Below are positions 53,492 through 62,334 of a DNA stretch of 64,000 bases, piece by piece. Position numbers and translations under genes: made by a program. Within the stretch, counting starts at the first letter, position 1. Every line of letters begins with the position of its first letter. Under the pieces are notes generated by a model, which did not search any database, was not told where the DNA came from, and saw nothing but the letters and a program-made list of their open reading frames with translations. The stretch lies in the NCBI GenBank assembly GCA_002421605.1, contig DISJ01000001.1, positions 62,001 to 126,000 of the forward strand, given 5' to 3'. The DNA comes from Rhodobacteraceae bacterium UBA6213. GTDB taxonomy: Bacteria; Pseudomonadota; Alphaproteobacteria; Rhodobacterales; Rhodobacteraceae.

Positions 53492-54493
53492 ATGCCCGAT
53501 GGGGCGCAAACCGTCCTTCACGTCGAAGGCCTCAAAACCGTGTTCAAGGTTCGCGGCGGCGAGGTACATGCCGTCAATTCCGTGAGCTTTGACATCAAGC
53601 CGGGCGAGTTGCTTGGCGTGGTGGGCGAATCCGGTTCGGGCAAGTCGGTCACGATGATGTCGCTGCTGGGCCTTTTGCCCTCGCCGCCCGCCGAGGTGCG
53701 CGAAGGCCGGGTGATGTTCGAGGGCCGCGATTTGCTGAAATGCACCCCAAGCGAGCTGCGCAAGGTGCGCGGCCTTGGCGTGGGATTTATCTTTCAAGAC
53801 CCGATGACCTCGCTGAACCCTGTATTCACCGTGGGCTTTCAGATCATGGAGCCACTGCGCCGCCACCTTGGCATGAACAAGGAAGCCGCACGCAAGCGCG
53901 CGCAAGAATTGCTGGAACTGGTCAATATTCCCGATGCCGCGCAGCGACTGGGCGACTATCCGCACCAATTTTCCGGCGGCATGCGCCAGCGGGTGATGAT
54001 CGCTATCGCGCTGGCCTGCGACCCCAAGGTGCTGATCGCGGATGAACCGACCACCGCGCTTGATGTAACGATTCAGGCGCAGATTCTCGAACTGGTGCGC
54101 GAATTGCGCCACAAGCTTGGCATGGCGATTGTCTGGATTACCCATGACCTTGGGGTGATCGCGGGCATCGCTGACCGGGTGATCGTGATGTATGGCGGTC
54201 AAATCGTCGAGCAGGCGCCGGTGAAAGAGCTGTTCGCCCACCCCCGCCACCCCTATACGCGCGCCTTGCTAAAAACCGTGCCCAGTGTGCGTGGCGCGCG
54301 TGCGGCCAAGTTGAACGTGATCGAAGGTCAGCCGCCGATGCTGACTGCGGTGCCGACATCTTGCCCGTTTCGCCCGCGCTGCGCGAATGCGATTGAGCGT
54401 TGCGCCGCCGAAAACCCGCTGCGCCGCAAGGTAGGGCCGGGCCACGATGTCGCCTGCTTCCGCGACTTTGACGAGAAGGGCGCGCTTGCATGA
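53492..54493 (+). CDS. dppD: peptide ABC transporter, ATP-binding protein (DppD/OppD type)
   Basis: 333 residues. Walker [10 protein letters not shown]-loop [11 protein letters not shown], signature FSGGMRQR, Walker [12 protein letters not shown] and the C-terminal OppD zinc-finger-like CPFRPRC..C region are all present. GGGAG lies seven bases before the ATG. It heads a five-gene operon (two ATPases, binding protein, two permeases). The AT-rich stretch upstream (53390-53490) is the likely promoter, shared in the divergent space with argE. Confidence 0.95.
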   Translation: MPDGAQTVLHVEGLKTVFKVRGGEVHAVNSVSFDIKPGELLGVVGESGSGKSVTMMSLLGLLPSPPAEVREGRVMFEGRDLLKCTPSELRKVRGLGVGFIFQDPMTSLNPVFTVGFQIMEPLRRHLGMNKEAARKRAQELLELVNIPDAAQRLGDYPHQFSGGMRQRVMIAIALACDPKVLIADEPTTALDVTIQAQILELVRELRHKLGMAIVWITHDLGVIAGIADRVIVMYGGQIVEQAPVKELFAHPRHPYTRALLKTVPSVRGARAAKLNVIEGQPPMLTAVPTSCPFRPRCANAIERCAAENPLRRKVGPGHDVACFRDFDEKGALA

Positions 54494-54512
54494 CCCGCGC
54501 GGAGAAACGCTG

Positions 54513-55595
54513 ATGCTTGACCACACGCCCACCAAAAAAACGCTGGTCGAGGTTGACGGGCTTCGAATGTATTTCCCGATCACCGCGGGCCTTTTGCGGC
54601 GCAAGGTCGGTGACGTGAAGGCAGTTGATGGCGTCTCGTTCAATATCTACGAGGGCGAGACACTGGGTCTGGTAGGCGAATCTGGTTGCGGCAAATCGAC
54701 CTGCGGGCGCGCGTTACTGCGCCTTTACAACGTCACCGAAGGCTCGATCCGCATTGGCGGCGTCGATATTGCAACGCTTAGCCACGATGCGCTACGCCGG
54801 ATGCGCCCGACCATGCAGATGGTGTTTCAAGACCCGCAAGCGAGCCTGAACCCGCGCATGACCGTGGCCGGAATCATCGGCGAGCCGCTGGACGAGCACA
54901 CCAAGCTTAGCCACAGCGAGAAACTCGAACGGATTTACGAGTTGATGGATGCGGTGGGCTTAAGCCGCGATTTTGCTAACCGTTACCCGCATGCCTTTTC
55001 GGGTGGCCAGCGCCAACGCATCGGCATTGCCCGCGCGCTGGCCTTGAGCCCCAAGTTCATCGTCTGTGACGAACCGATCGCAGCGCTTGATGTCTCGATT
55101 CAGGCGCAGGTGGTCAACCTGCTGGAAGAATTGCAAGACCGGCTTGGCCTGACCTATCTGTTCATCAGCCACGATCTGAGCATGGTGCGCCATATCGCCG
55201 ACCGCGTGGCGGTTATGTATCTGGGCAAGATCGTCGAACTTGCCGGCCGCGAAGCGCTTTATGAAAGCCCCAAGCACCCCTATACGCAGGCGCTGCTTTC
55301 AGCTGTGCCTGAACCAAACCCCGAAAATGAATCGTCGCGTCGGCGCATCATTCTGACCGGCGACGTGCCCTCGCCCGCCAATCCGCCGAAGGGCTGCAAC
55401 TTTTGCACCCGCTGCCCGAAAGTGATGGAAATCTGTCACCGCGTCGAACCGGCCAGCCGCGAGATCGAACCGGGCCGCTTTGTGGCCTGCCACCTTTACG
55501 AAACTGCAACGACTGCCGAAACAACGGCGGCGCACAACTCAGCAGGCAAAGCCCGTCTGAGCAACGACAATCAACCGACCCAACAAGGAGTCTGA
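54513..55595 (+). CDS. dppF: peptide ABC transporter, ATP-binding protein (DppF/OppF type)
   Basis: 360 residues. Walker [23 protein letters not shown], signature FSGGQRQR, Walker [12 protein letters not shown] and the C-terminal [14 protein letters not shown] cysteine cluster of OppF/DppF proteins. The start after GGAG fits a 19-base gap from dppD; an earlier in-frame ATG overlaps dppD and adds 22 unrelated residues. Forms the heterodimeric ATPase with the preceding protein. Confidence 0.95.
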   Translation: MLDHTPTKKTLVEVDGLRMYFPITAGLLRRKVGDVKAVDGVSFNIYEGETLGLVGESGCGKSTCGRALLRLYNVTEGSIRIGGVDIATLSHDALRRMRPTMQMVFQDPQASLNPRMTVAGIIGEPLDEHTKLSHSEKLERIYELMDAVGLSRDFANRYPHAFSGGQRQRIGIARALALSPKFIVCDEPIAALDVSIQAQVVNLLEELQDRLGLTYLFISHDLSMVRHIADRVAVMYLGKIVELAGREALYESPKHPYTQALLSAVPEPNPENESSRRRIILTGDVPSPANPPKGCNFCTRCPKVMEICHRVEPASREIEPGRFVACHLYETATTAETTAAHNSAGKARLSNDNQPTQQGV

Positions 55596-55596
55596 C

Positions 55597-57297
55597 ATGA
55601 AACTGAAAACCGCCCTTCTGGGCGCGGTGGCAACCCTTGCGTTCGCCCCCGCAGCATTTGCCGAACGCGGCACCGACGGTGAAGTGAAGATCATCTACTG
55701 GCAAGCGGTCTCGACGCTGAACCCGTACCTGTCGTCGGGCACCAAAGACGTGGAAGCCGCAAGCCTTGTGATCGAGCCACTCGCCGGCTTCAACGAAAAG
55801 GGCGAGGTCATTGCGCGCCTTGTCACCGAAGTCCCGACCGTGGAAAACGGCGGCGTTTCGGCCGACCTGACCTCTATCACTTGGCGGATAAAGCCCGGCC
55901 TGCTGTGGTCGGACGGAACCCCGGTGACGGCGAATGACGCGGTGTTCACCGCCAATTATTGCATGGACCCGGCCGGTGGTTGCGCCCAGTTGGCGCGCTA
56001 CGAAGGCATCAAGACGGTCGAGGCGCTTGACGATCTAACCGTCAAGATCACCTACAACGAGCCGCGCCCGAACCCCTACACTGCGTTTGTTGGTGCCACC
56101 TCGCCGCTGCTGCAAGCCGCGCAATTCGCCAACTGCATGGGCGCGGCCGCTTCTAGCTGCACCGACCAGAACTTTGCGCCAATCGGCACCGGCCCGTTCC
56201 GCGTGACCGAGTTCCGCACCAATGACGTGGTGCAGATGGAAGCCAACCCGAACTACCGCGACCCGGCGAAACCGGCGTTTGCGACCGTCACGGTCAAAGG
56301 CGGTGGCGAAGCGGCGGCTGCAGCGCGTGCGGTCATGGAAACGGGCGAATACGATTATGCCTGGAACACCCAGATCTCGCCGGAAGTGCAAGGTCAGATG
56401 GAAGCAGGCGGCAAGGGCGAGTTCATTTATGCCTTCGGCACGCTGGTCGAGCGCATCGAGATGAACATGACCGACCCGTCGCCATCGCTGCCTGAAGGCG
56501 AGCGCGCCACGGTTGCGCATCCGCACCCGATTCTTTCGGATATTCGCGTGCGTCGGGCGCTGAGCATGGCAATTGACCGCGATCTTCTGGTTGAAATCGG
56601 CTATGGCGCCGCTGGCCGGGCCACCTGTAACCTGGTTCCCGCGCCCGAAATGTTCGCCTCCGACAACACCGACTGCCTTGTGCAGGATGTCGAGGGCGCG
56701 AAAGCGCTGCTGGAAGAAGCTGGCTGGAAAGTGGGCGCCGACGGCGTGCGCGAGAAAGACGGCATGCGCCTGAAACTGCTTTACCAGACCTCGGTAAACG
56801 CCGTTCGTCAGGACTTCCAGTCGATCATCAAACAGTGGTGGAACGACATCGGCGTTGAAGTTGAACTGAAAGCAATCGATGGCAGCGTGTATTTCGGCGG
56901 GGACGCGGGCTCGCCCGACACCTTCCAGAAATTCTATGCAGACGTCGAAATGTACGCCAACAACTTCGACGGCACCGACCCAGAGCCCTACCTGGCCCAA
57001 TACACCTGCGACAAGGCACCGTCGCCGGCGACCCAGTGGCAAGGTGAAAACGTCAACCGCTATTGCGACCCGGCCTATGACGCGCTTGTCGTCGAACTTG
57101 GCCGCACTGGTGAAATTAGCAAACGCGCGGAACTTGCCCGCAGGATGAACGACATGCTGACCAAGGACACGATGACCATTGTGCCGCTGGTTGACCGTGG
57201 TCGCCTTTCGGCCCGTTCGCTTTCGCTTGGCGGTGTCGTGCTCAACACCTGGGACAGCGAACTGTGGAACGTTTCGGACTGGTATCGCGTGAAGTGA
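55597..57297 (+). CDS. dppA: peptide/opine-type ABC transporter, periplasmic binding protein (family 5)
   Basis: 566 residues. Clear signal peptide 1-22 (LGAVATLAFAPAAFA). The SBP_bac_5 fold shows in ITWRIKPGLLWSDGTPVTANDAVF, IGTGPFRVTEF and ILSDIRVRRALSMAIDRDLL. The mature protein is longer than E. coli DppA and has several Cys pairs. Ligand cannot be told from sequence; peptides are most likely given the two ATPases and nearby M20 peptidases. One base after the dppF stop, and followed by a strong hairpin. Confidence 0.9.
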   Translation: MKLKTALLGAVATLAFAPAAFAERGTDGEVKIIYWQAVSTLNPYLSSGTKDVEAASLVIEPLAGFNEKGEVIARLVTEVPTVENGGVSADLTSITWRIKPGLLWSDGTPVTANDAVFTANYCMDPAGGCAQLARYEGIKTVEALDDLTVKITYNEPRPNPYTAFVGATSPLLQAAQFANCMGAAASSCTDQNFAPIGTGPFRVTEFRTNDVVQMEANPNYRDPAKPAFATVTVKGGGEAAAAARAVMETGEYDYAWNTQISPEVQGQMEAGGKGEFIYAFGTLVERIEMNMTDPSPSLPEGERATVAHPHPILSDIRVRRALSMAIDRDLLVEIGYGAAGRATCNLVPAPEMFASDNTDCLVQDVEGAKALLEEAGWKVGADGVREKDGMRLKLLYQTSVNAVRQDFQSIIKQWWNDIGVEVELKAIDGSVYFGGDAGSPDTFQKFYADVEMYANNFDGTDPEPYLAQYTCDKAPSPATQWQGENVNRYCDPAYDALVVELGRTGEISKRAELARRMNDMLTKDTMTIVPLVDRGRLSARSLSLGGVVLNTWDSELWNVSDWYRVK

Positions 57298-57308
57298 TCT
57301 GAACCCCC

Positions 57309-57340
57309 GCGCCGCCCCTGCCCTTTTGCCGGGGCGGCGC
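57309..57340 (+). terminator. intergenic hairpin after the peptide-binding protein gene
   Basis: Ten-base perfect arms GCGCCGCCCC / GGGGCGGCGC around a 12-base loop, 11 bases after the stop. It stands between the binding protein and permease genes; likely gives partial termination or protects the upstream message. Confidence 0.6.
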
Positions 57341-57374
57341 ACTCCCTACCCACGCGAACTGCTCCGAGGCGCCG

Positions 57375-58382
57375 ATGTTCACCTTTGCCCTGCGACGATT
57401 CCTCATCGCGATCCCGACGCTTCTGATCATTTCACTGGTGATCTTTCTGCTGCTTGAGGCCGCCCCCGGTGACCCCCTGGGCGAAGTACCGCTGACCGTG
57501 CCACCTGAAGTGAAGGAAAAGATGCGCGCGGCGCTTGGGCTCGATAGCGCGTGGTTTGTGCGCTATTTTCTATGGCTCAAGCAGTTTTTCTGGGTCGAAC
57601 CGCTCAACCTTGTCGATTACCTCTTCAACACGCAGTATGCCGAAGGCATGCAGCGGGTGATCTCGTTCCAATCGCGCCAGCCCGTGATGCAGATCATTGC
57701 CCAGCGTGTGCCGCAGACCCTGACCGTGGTTGGCCTGTCGTATCTGATCGGGGTGTCGATCGCGCTGCCCATTGGCATCTACTCGGCCTACCGGCAATAT
57801 TCATGGTTCGACCAACTCGGCACCTTTATTTCGATGGTCGGTTTTTCGGTGCCCACCTTCTTTACCGGGGTGGTGCTGATCATCATTTTTGGCGTCAAAC
57901 TGCAGTGGTTTCCCTCGATCTATGACACTATGCACCGCGTCACGGATTGGCAAAGTTTTCTGGTGCAGGTGCGCCAGATGGCAATGCCGGTGATGGTGCT
58001 GTCCCTTTATAATGCCGCGCAGATCAGCCGCTTCATGCGCTCTTCAATGCTGGACAACCTCAATCAGGACTATGTGCGCACAGCGCGCGCCAAGGGGTTG
58101 ACTGAAAAGGTCGTGGTGCTGGTGCATGTGCTGCGCAACTCGCTGATCCCGGTGGTAACGGTGATTGCACTGGGTGTGCCCACCATCTTTGGCGGTGCCA
58201 TCATCACTGAACAGGTGTTCAAGGTGAACGGGCTCGGCCAGCAACTGATCACCTCGATCCATTCCAACGACATGCCCATGGTCATGACGTTGACGTTCAT
58301 CTTCGCGATCCTGATCGTGACCTTCAACCTGATTGCCGACCTGCTCTATGGCATACTCGACCCGAGGATCCGCTATGACTGA
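57375..58382 (+). CDS. dppB: peptide ABC transporter, permease (DppB type)
   Basis: 335 residues, six membrane helices. LLEAAPGDPLGEVPLTVPPEVK after the first helix is the DppB opening, and the EAA loop reads NQDYVRTARAKGLTEKVVVLVHVLRNSLIPVV. It pairs with the next permease to form the channel. Its stop overlaps the following start by eight bases. Confidence 0.94.
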   Translation: MFTFALRRFLIAIPTLLIISLVIFLLLEAAPGDPLGEVPLTVPPEVKEKMRAALGLDSAWFVRYFLWLKQFFWVEPLNLVDYLFNTQYAEGMQRVISFQSRQPVMQIIAQRVPQTLTVVGLSYLIGVSIALPIGIYSAYRQYSWFDQLGTFISMVGFSVPTFFTGVVLIIIFGVKLQWFPSIYDTMHRVTDWQSFLVQVRQMAMPVMVLSLYNAAQISRFMRSSMLDNLNQDYVRTARAKGLTEKVVVLVHVLRNSLIPVVTVIALGVPTIFGGAIITEQVFKVNGLGQQLITSIHSNDMPMVMTLTFIFAILIVTFNLIADLLYGILDPRIRYD

Positions 58383-59289
58383 CGCCATCTCTATTGCCGC
58401 CAAGCGCAGCGCCCCTCGCAACCAGTGGTGGGATGTCTGGGATCAGTTCAAGACTCACAAGGGCGCGTTGGTTGGCCTTGCGGTGTTCTTCTCGATCCTT
58501 GCGCTCATCATCATCGGGCCGTGGATCTGGACACAGGATCCGGGCTTTGTAAATCTACGCGCCCGCAATCAGGGCTTTTCAGCAGCGCACCCCTTGGGCA
58601 CCGACCAATTGGGGCGCGACATGCTGGCGCGGATCATGGCGGGGGGTAAAGTCTCGATCTCTGTCGGGCTGACCGCGATGCTGCTTTCGATCACGCTAGG
58701 CACACTGATCGGTGTGCTGGCGGGTTACTTCAAGCGCCTGGAAAACCTGCTGATGCGAGGCACCGACCTGTTTTTGGCACTGCCGTTGCTGCCGCTTCTG
58801 CTGCTGATGGTGACGCTGTTTCGCGATCCACTTTCGCGCAGCTTCGGGCCGGAAACCGGGATCTTCATCCTGATCGTGACCGCCATTGGCGCAACCAGCT
58901 GGATGCAAAGCGCGCGGATCGTGCGCGGCTCGGTCCTGGCGCTAAAAGAGGCCGAGTTCGTTTTGGCCGCGCGCAGCATCGGCACCCCGCCGCGGCGGAT
59001 GATTACCCGCCACATCCTGCCCAACGTGATGAGCCCGATCATGGTTTCGGCCACGCTAGGCATTGCCAGTGCAATCATTACCGAATCCGCTCTCAGCTTT
59101 TTGGGCCTTGGCTTTCCGCCGGATTTTCCCACCTGGGGGCGGCTGCTTTTTGACGCGGTGGATGCAATGCAGCTTTACCCGGCACGGGTAATCCTGCCCG
59201 GCGTGATGATATCGCTGACGGTACTGAGTGTGAACTACATCGGTGACGGTCTGCGCGACGCGCTCGACCCGCGAATCCGCGGCCGTTAA
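58375..59289 (+). CDS. dppC: peptide ABC transporter, permease (DppC type)
   Basis: 304 residues. The OppC N-terminal segment (NQWWDVWDQFKTHKGALVGL) is followed by HPLGTDQLGRDMLARIMAGGKVS, the DppC signature, and the EAA loop EFVLAARSIGTPPRRMITRHILPN. The start overlaps the dppB stop; a start 14 codons earlier lies inside dppB and is rejected. Last gene of the operon; convergent with the SseB-family gene 15 bases away. Confidence 0.94.
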   Translation: MTDAISIAAKRSAPRNQWWDVWDQFKTHKGALVGLAVFFSILALIIIGPWIWTQDPGFVNLRARNQGFSAAHPLGTDQLGRDMLARIMAGGKVSISVGLTAMLLSITLGTLIGVLAGYFKRLENLLMRGTDLFLALPLLPLLLLMVTLFRDPLSRSFGPETGIFILIVTAIGATSWMQSARIVRGSVLALKEAEFVLAARSIGTPPRRMITRHILPNVMSPIMVSATLGIASAIITESALSFLGLGFPPDFPTWGRLLFDAVDAMQLYPARVILPGVMISLTVLSVNYIGDGLRDALDPRIRGR

Positions 59290-59304
59290 GCCGTTTACAG
59301 GGCC

Positions 59305-60114
59305 CTAGCGCAGAATTGGCGGCTTGTCCGGGTCCATGCCGGGGGCCGCGCCCGGTTCGATCACCTGATGGGTTTCCTGCTCGGGTTCGGGCAGGTCGAA
59401 CACCTGTGCCACCTCTGCAAGCTGCACAAAAAGCGCCTCATCGCCCGTGACAAAGGCAACGTCGAGCGCTCCCGCGTCTAGCCCCGAGAACGCCAACGCT
59501 TCGGCCACCGCTTTGGCCAATGCAGGTTCAGCACCTTGCACGGCGCCAAGAAAGGCCAGCATGTGGCCACGGCTTCCGTCTTGGTATTCGACGCCCGCCA
59601 GCAGCGCCTGCGCGGCTGTGCCTGCCAGATGCACAAACTTCATATCAAGCGCGGTGAGCAAGGCGCCAAGCGCGGCAGGGCCAAGTGCGGGGGCAGTGAA
59701 GGCGACAGGTGTGCCCGTAACGGTTTCGGGCGTGCTGCTTAGTGTTTCGGTCAACCACTCCAATGCTTCGGGCGGCAGCACCATGGCCGAGTCGGCAACG
59801 CCAAGATTGAGCCCCAGCCCAACCTCTTCGCCCGCAAGATATTGGGCGATCACCCGCCCCGGCAGCGCCGCATAGGGCGCGGGCACGCCGGAAAAGGCGC
59901 TCAGCCGCTCTTCCAGATCGAAAGCGAGCACGTATTTCCCCGCTTCGGTCTCGAAAAGTTGCGGCGTGATCGAATCGCCCACCGGTTCGGATTCAAGTAG
60001 CAGGAACAGTTCCGCATCGGCCAGAAGCCCGAACAGCGTCATTCGCGCCTGTGCATCATCGGGGGCGGCTTCGGCCGCGGCATGGGCCAGATCATAGGCG
60101 GTGGGTTGGGTCAT
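59305..60114 (-). CDS. SseB family protein
   Basis: 269 residues, no signal peptide or membrane helix. The N-terminal half has the SseB pattern: ARMTLFGLLADAELFLLLE, then VLAFDLEERLSAFSG and PYAALPGRVIAQYLAGEEVGLGLNLG. The C-terminal half (KFVHLAGTAAQALLAGVEY onward) fits the SseB C-terminal domain. These proteins are common beside housekeeping genes and have no proven biochemical role outside enteric bacteria. The start is the ATG at MTQPTAYDLAH; an upstream frame adds 38 Pro/Arg-rich residues. Confidence 0.78.
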   Translation of the reverse strand: MTQPTAYDLAHAAAEAAPDDAQARMTLFGLLADAELFLLLESEPVGDSITPQLFETEAGKYVLAFDLEERLSAFSGVPAPYAALPGRVIAQYLAGEEVGLGLNLGVADSAMVLPPEALEWLTETLSSTPETVTGTPVAFTAPALGPAALGALLTALDMKFVHLAGTAAQALLAGVEYQDGSRGHMLAFLGAVQGAEPALAKAVAEALAFSGLDAGALDVAFVTGDEALFVQLAEVAQVFDLPEPEQETHQVIEPGAAPGMDPDKPPILR

Positions 60115-60263
60115 GGCAGGTCTTCCGATGCTGGGTTTGCGCCCCCCTAGACCGAGCCGCAGAGCAGGGCAAGCAAAAGCCGCAAAACTTGGCATCGGAG
60201 CGGTTGCGCCGACGCCATACGATGGCATACAAACTTCGCAAGGGACGGGGGAGATTAGTTGCC

Positions 60264-61523
60264 ATGTATAGGGTCTGGAATTTCATCACCAGCTATTCGC
60301 TGCTGCTTGTTGCCGGGGCGTTGCTGGCACTGATCTGGGCCAACACCGATCCTGAAAGCTATCACGCGCTGATCGAATACCCGCTGATTCAGGATTTCTT
60401 CATCGGCCACCTGCACGAGGTTGATGGCCACATCAGCCGCACGCTGACCACCCAATTCGTCGTCAATGACATTCTAATGGCATTCTTCTTTGCGATGGCC
60501 GGTAAAGAAGTTTGGGAAGCGGTCGTGCTGAAAAATGGAGAGTTGCGCGGGCGCAAGGCTGCGACGCCACTTATCGCCACGGCGGGCGGGATGCTTGGGC
60601 CGGTGGCAGTGTATCTTGGCCTCGCACTGCTGCTTGGTTCGGATACGTTCAACGCGGTCAGCCGCGGCTGGGCAATTCCTACCGCCACCGACATCGCGTT
60701 TTCGTACCTAGTTGGGCGCATCGTGTTTGGTGCGGGGCACCCGGCGATCCGGTTTTTGCTGTTGCTTGCAATCGCCGATGACGCAGCAGGGCTGATCATT
60801 CTTGCGATTTTCTACCCGACCGCAGAATTGGCGCCGATATGGCTACTGTTGTCGTTGGGGGCGGCGCTGGCGGTCTATGTGTTCGCCAACGAGTTGCCTC
60901 GGCGGCTAGACCGGGGCAATCAGCTGCGCCCCAACTCTACCTGGGTGCGGCGCACGCTTTCGTTCTGGCCCTATCTGATAGCAGGCGCACTTAGCTGGTA
61001 TGGATTCATGCGCGCGGGCATTCACCCCGCGCTCGGCCTGTTGCCGATTGTTGCGACGATTCCGCATGCTGACCGCCCCTATGGCTTTTTCGCCGAGGCC
61101 GAGGCGCATCTGAAAGACATGCTGAACTGGATGGAACACCATCTGAAATACCCCGTCGAAATCGTGCTGTTTCTGTTTGGTCTTTTCAACGCGGGGGTCG
61201 AGTTTTCGGCGATCGGGGCACCGACATGGCTGGTGACACTAGGGCTGTTGCTTGGCAAGCCAATCGGCATTTTCATCATGGGCTGGATCGGCGCACGGGT
61301 GCTTGGCTTCGGGCTGCCGGAGGGTATGAACCTCAAGGATCTTTTCGTGTTGGGCTGTGTTGCGGCAATCGGCTTTACCGTGGCGCTGTTCGTGGCATCG
61401 GTCGCCTTCCCGGCGGGTGATGTGCAAGATGCGGCCAAAATGGGCGCGCTGTTCAGCTTTGGTGCCGCGCTGGTGGCAATCGTGGTAGGCAAGCTGATGC
61501 GGATTGAACGGCACGAATACTGA
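60264..61523 (+). CDS. nhaA: Na+/H+ antiporter NhaA
   Basis: 419 residues, about twelve membrane helices. The ion-binding aspartates are in PTATDIAFSYLVGR and LLAIADDAAGLII (E. coli Asp133, Asp163, Asp164). GKEVWEAVV and FGLFNAGVEFSAIG are further family segments. It exchanges protons inward for sodium outward at high pH or salt. The ATG at MYRVWNFITSYS fits the family; another ATG 14 codons earlier is possible. Divergent from the SseB gene. Confidence 0.93.
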   Translation: MYRVWNFITSYSLLLVAGALLALIWANTDPESYHALIEYPLIQDFFIGHLHEVDGHISRTLTTQFVVNDILMAFFFAMAGKEVWEAVVLKNGELRGRKAATPLIATAGGMLGPVAVYLGLALLLGSDTFNAVSRGWAIPTATDIAFSYLVGRIVFGAGHPAIRFLLLLAIADDAAGLIILAIFYPTAELAPIWLLLSLGAALAVYVFANELPRRLDRGNQLRPNSTWVRRTLSFWPYLIAGALSWYGFMRAGIHPALGLLPIVATIPHADRPYGFFAEAEAHLKDMLNWMEHHLKYPVEIVLFLFGLFNAGVEFSAIGAPTWLVTLGLLLGKPIGIFIMGWIGARVLGFGLPEGMNLKDLFVLGCVAAIGFTVALFVASVAFPAGDVQDAAKMGALFSFGAALVAIVVGKLMRIERHEY

Positions 61524-61614
61524 TCGCGTCGTTTCAACCATTGCTACAATTGCGGTGGCGGTTGCATATTGCCCCCGCCCCAAGACATAATGTTGCCCGA
61601 TTGGCCGGTTAGAA

Positions 61615-61643
61615 GCCTTTTTAAGAAAGGCGCCCTAGGGTGC
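61615..61643. promoter_or_regulatory. adjacent dyads upstream of kpsT
   Basis: GCCTTT-TTAAG-AAAGGC (61615-61631) and GCGCCCTAGGGTGC (61630-61643) lie 32-60 bases before the kpsT start in the gap after nhaA. They may be an nhaA terminator plus an operator, or both regulator sites. Confidence 0.4.
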
Positions 61644-61674
61644 AGCCGTTCGTCACCTGGGCCGAAAGTGCGCA

Positions 61675-62334
61675 ATGCTTGAATTCGTGAATGTCAGCAA
61701 GTCGTTCTGGACCGGCAAGCGCCGCAAGGTCATCCTTGATCAGGCAACTTTCCGGGTCGAACTGGGCACGTCACTCGGAATCCTCGCCGCCAACGGCACC
61801 GGCAAGACCACGATCATCAACATGATGGCGGGTCTGGAAAAACCTGACGAGGGCGAGATTCGCAAATCCTGCCGGGTGTCATTCCCGCTTGGCTTCATGG
61901 GCGGCGTGGTGGCAAAGCATACCGCCACCGAAAACGCCCGCTTCATCGCCCGCCTTTACGGGCTTGATCCCGATTATGTCGAGGCATTCTGTCGCTGGCT
62001 GTGCGGTATCAACGAATACTTTGACATGCCTGTGGGCACCTACAGCCAGGGCATGAAGGCGCGCTTCACTTTCTCGCTGCTACTTGCGCTTGAGTTTGAT
62101 ATCTATCTGATCGACGAGGGGATGCCCTCGACGACTGATGTCGAGTTTAACCGCAAGGCGGGCGACATCCTGCGCGAGCGGTTGCAAAGCGCCACGGTGA
62201 TCGTGGTCTCGCATCAGGCCGCCACGCTGGAAAAGTTCTGCCGTACTGCCGCGGTATTGCGCGACGGCAAGCTGCATATGTTCGACACCTTGGAAGAAGC
62301 GAAACAGCTCTATGACTACGGTACCCAAGGCTAA
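61675..62334 (+). CDS. kpsT: capsule polysaccharide export ABC ATPase (KpsT/CtrD-like)
   Basis: 219 residues, normal KpsT length. Opening LEFVNVSKSFWTGKRRKVIL, signature-like TYSQGMKARF, Walker B DIYLIDEGMPSTTD and VSHQAATLEKFC are typical for group 2 capsule exporters. The Walker A reads AANGTGKTT, with Ala where most ABC ATPases have the first Gly of G-x4-GK[ST]; lysine and threonine are kept. It powers export of a capsule or similar surface polysaccharide with a KpsM permease, which must lie outside the window. Overlaps kpsE by 23 bases. Confidence 0.9.
   Translation: MLEFVNVSKSFWTGKRRKVILDQATFRVELGTSLGILAANGTGKTTIINMMAGLEKPDEGEIRKSCRVSFPLGFMGGVVAKHTATENARFIARLYGLDPDYVEAFCRWLCGINEYFDMPVGTYSQGMKARFTFSLLLALEFDIYLIDEGMPSTTDVEFNRKAGDILRERLQSATVIVVSHQAATLEKFCRTAAVLRDGKLHMFDTLEEAKQLYDYGTQG

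Noticed and set aside
56035..57342. Antisense frame of 435 codons over the peptide-binding protein gene
   Set aside because: No family resemblance, and the plus-strand gene has a clear signal peptide and SBP_bac_5 motifs.
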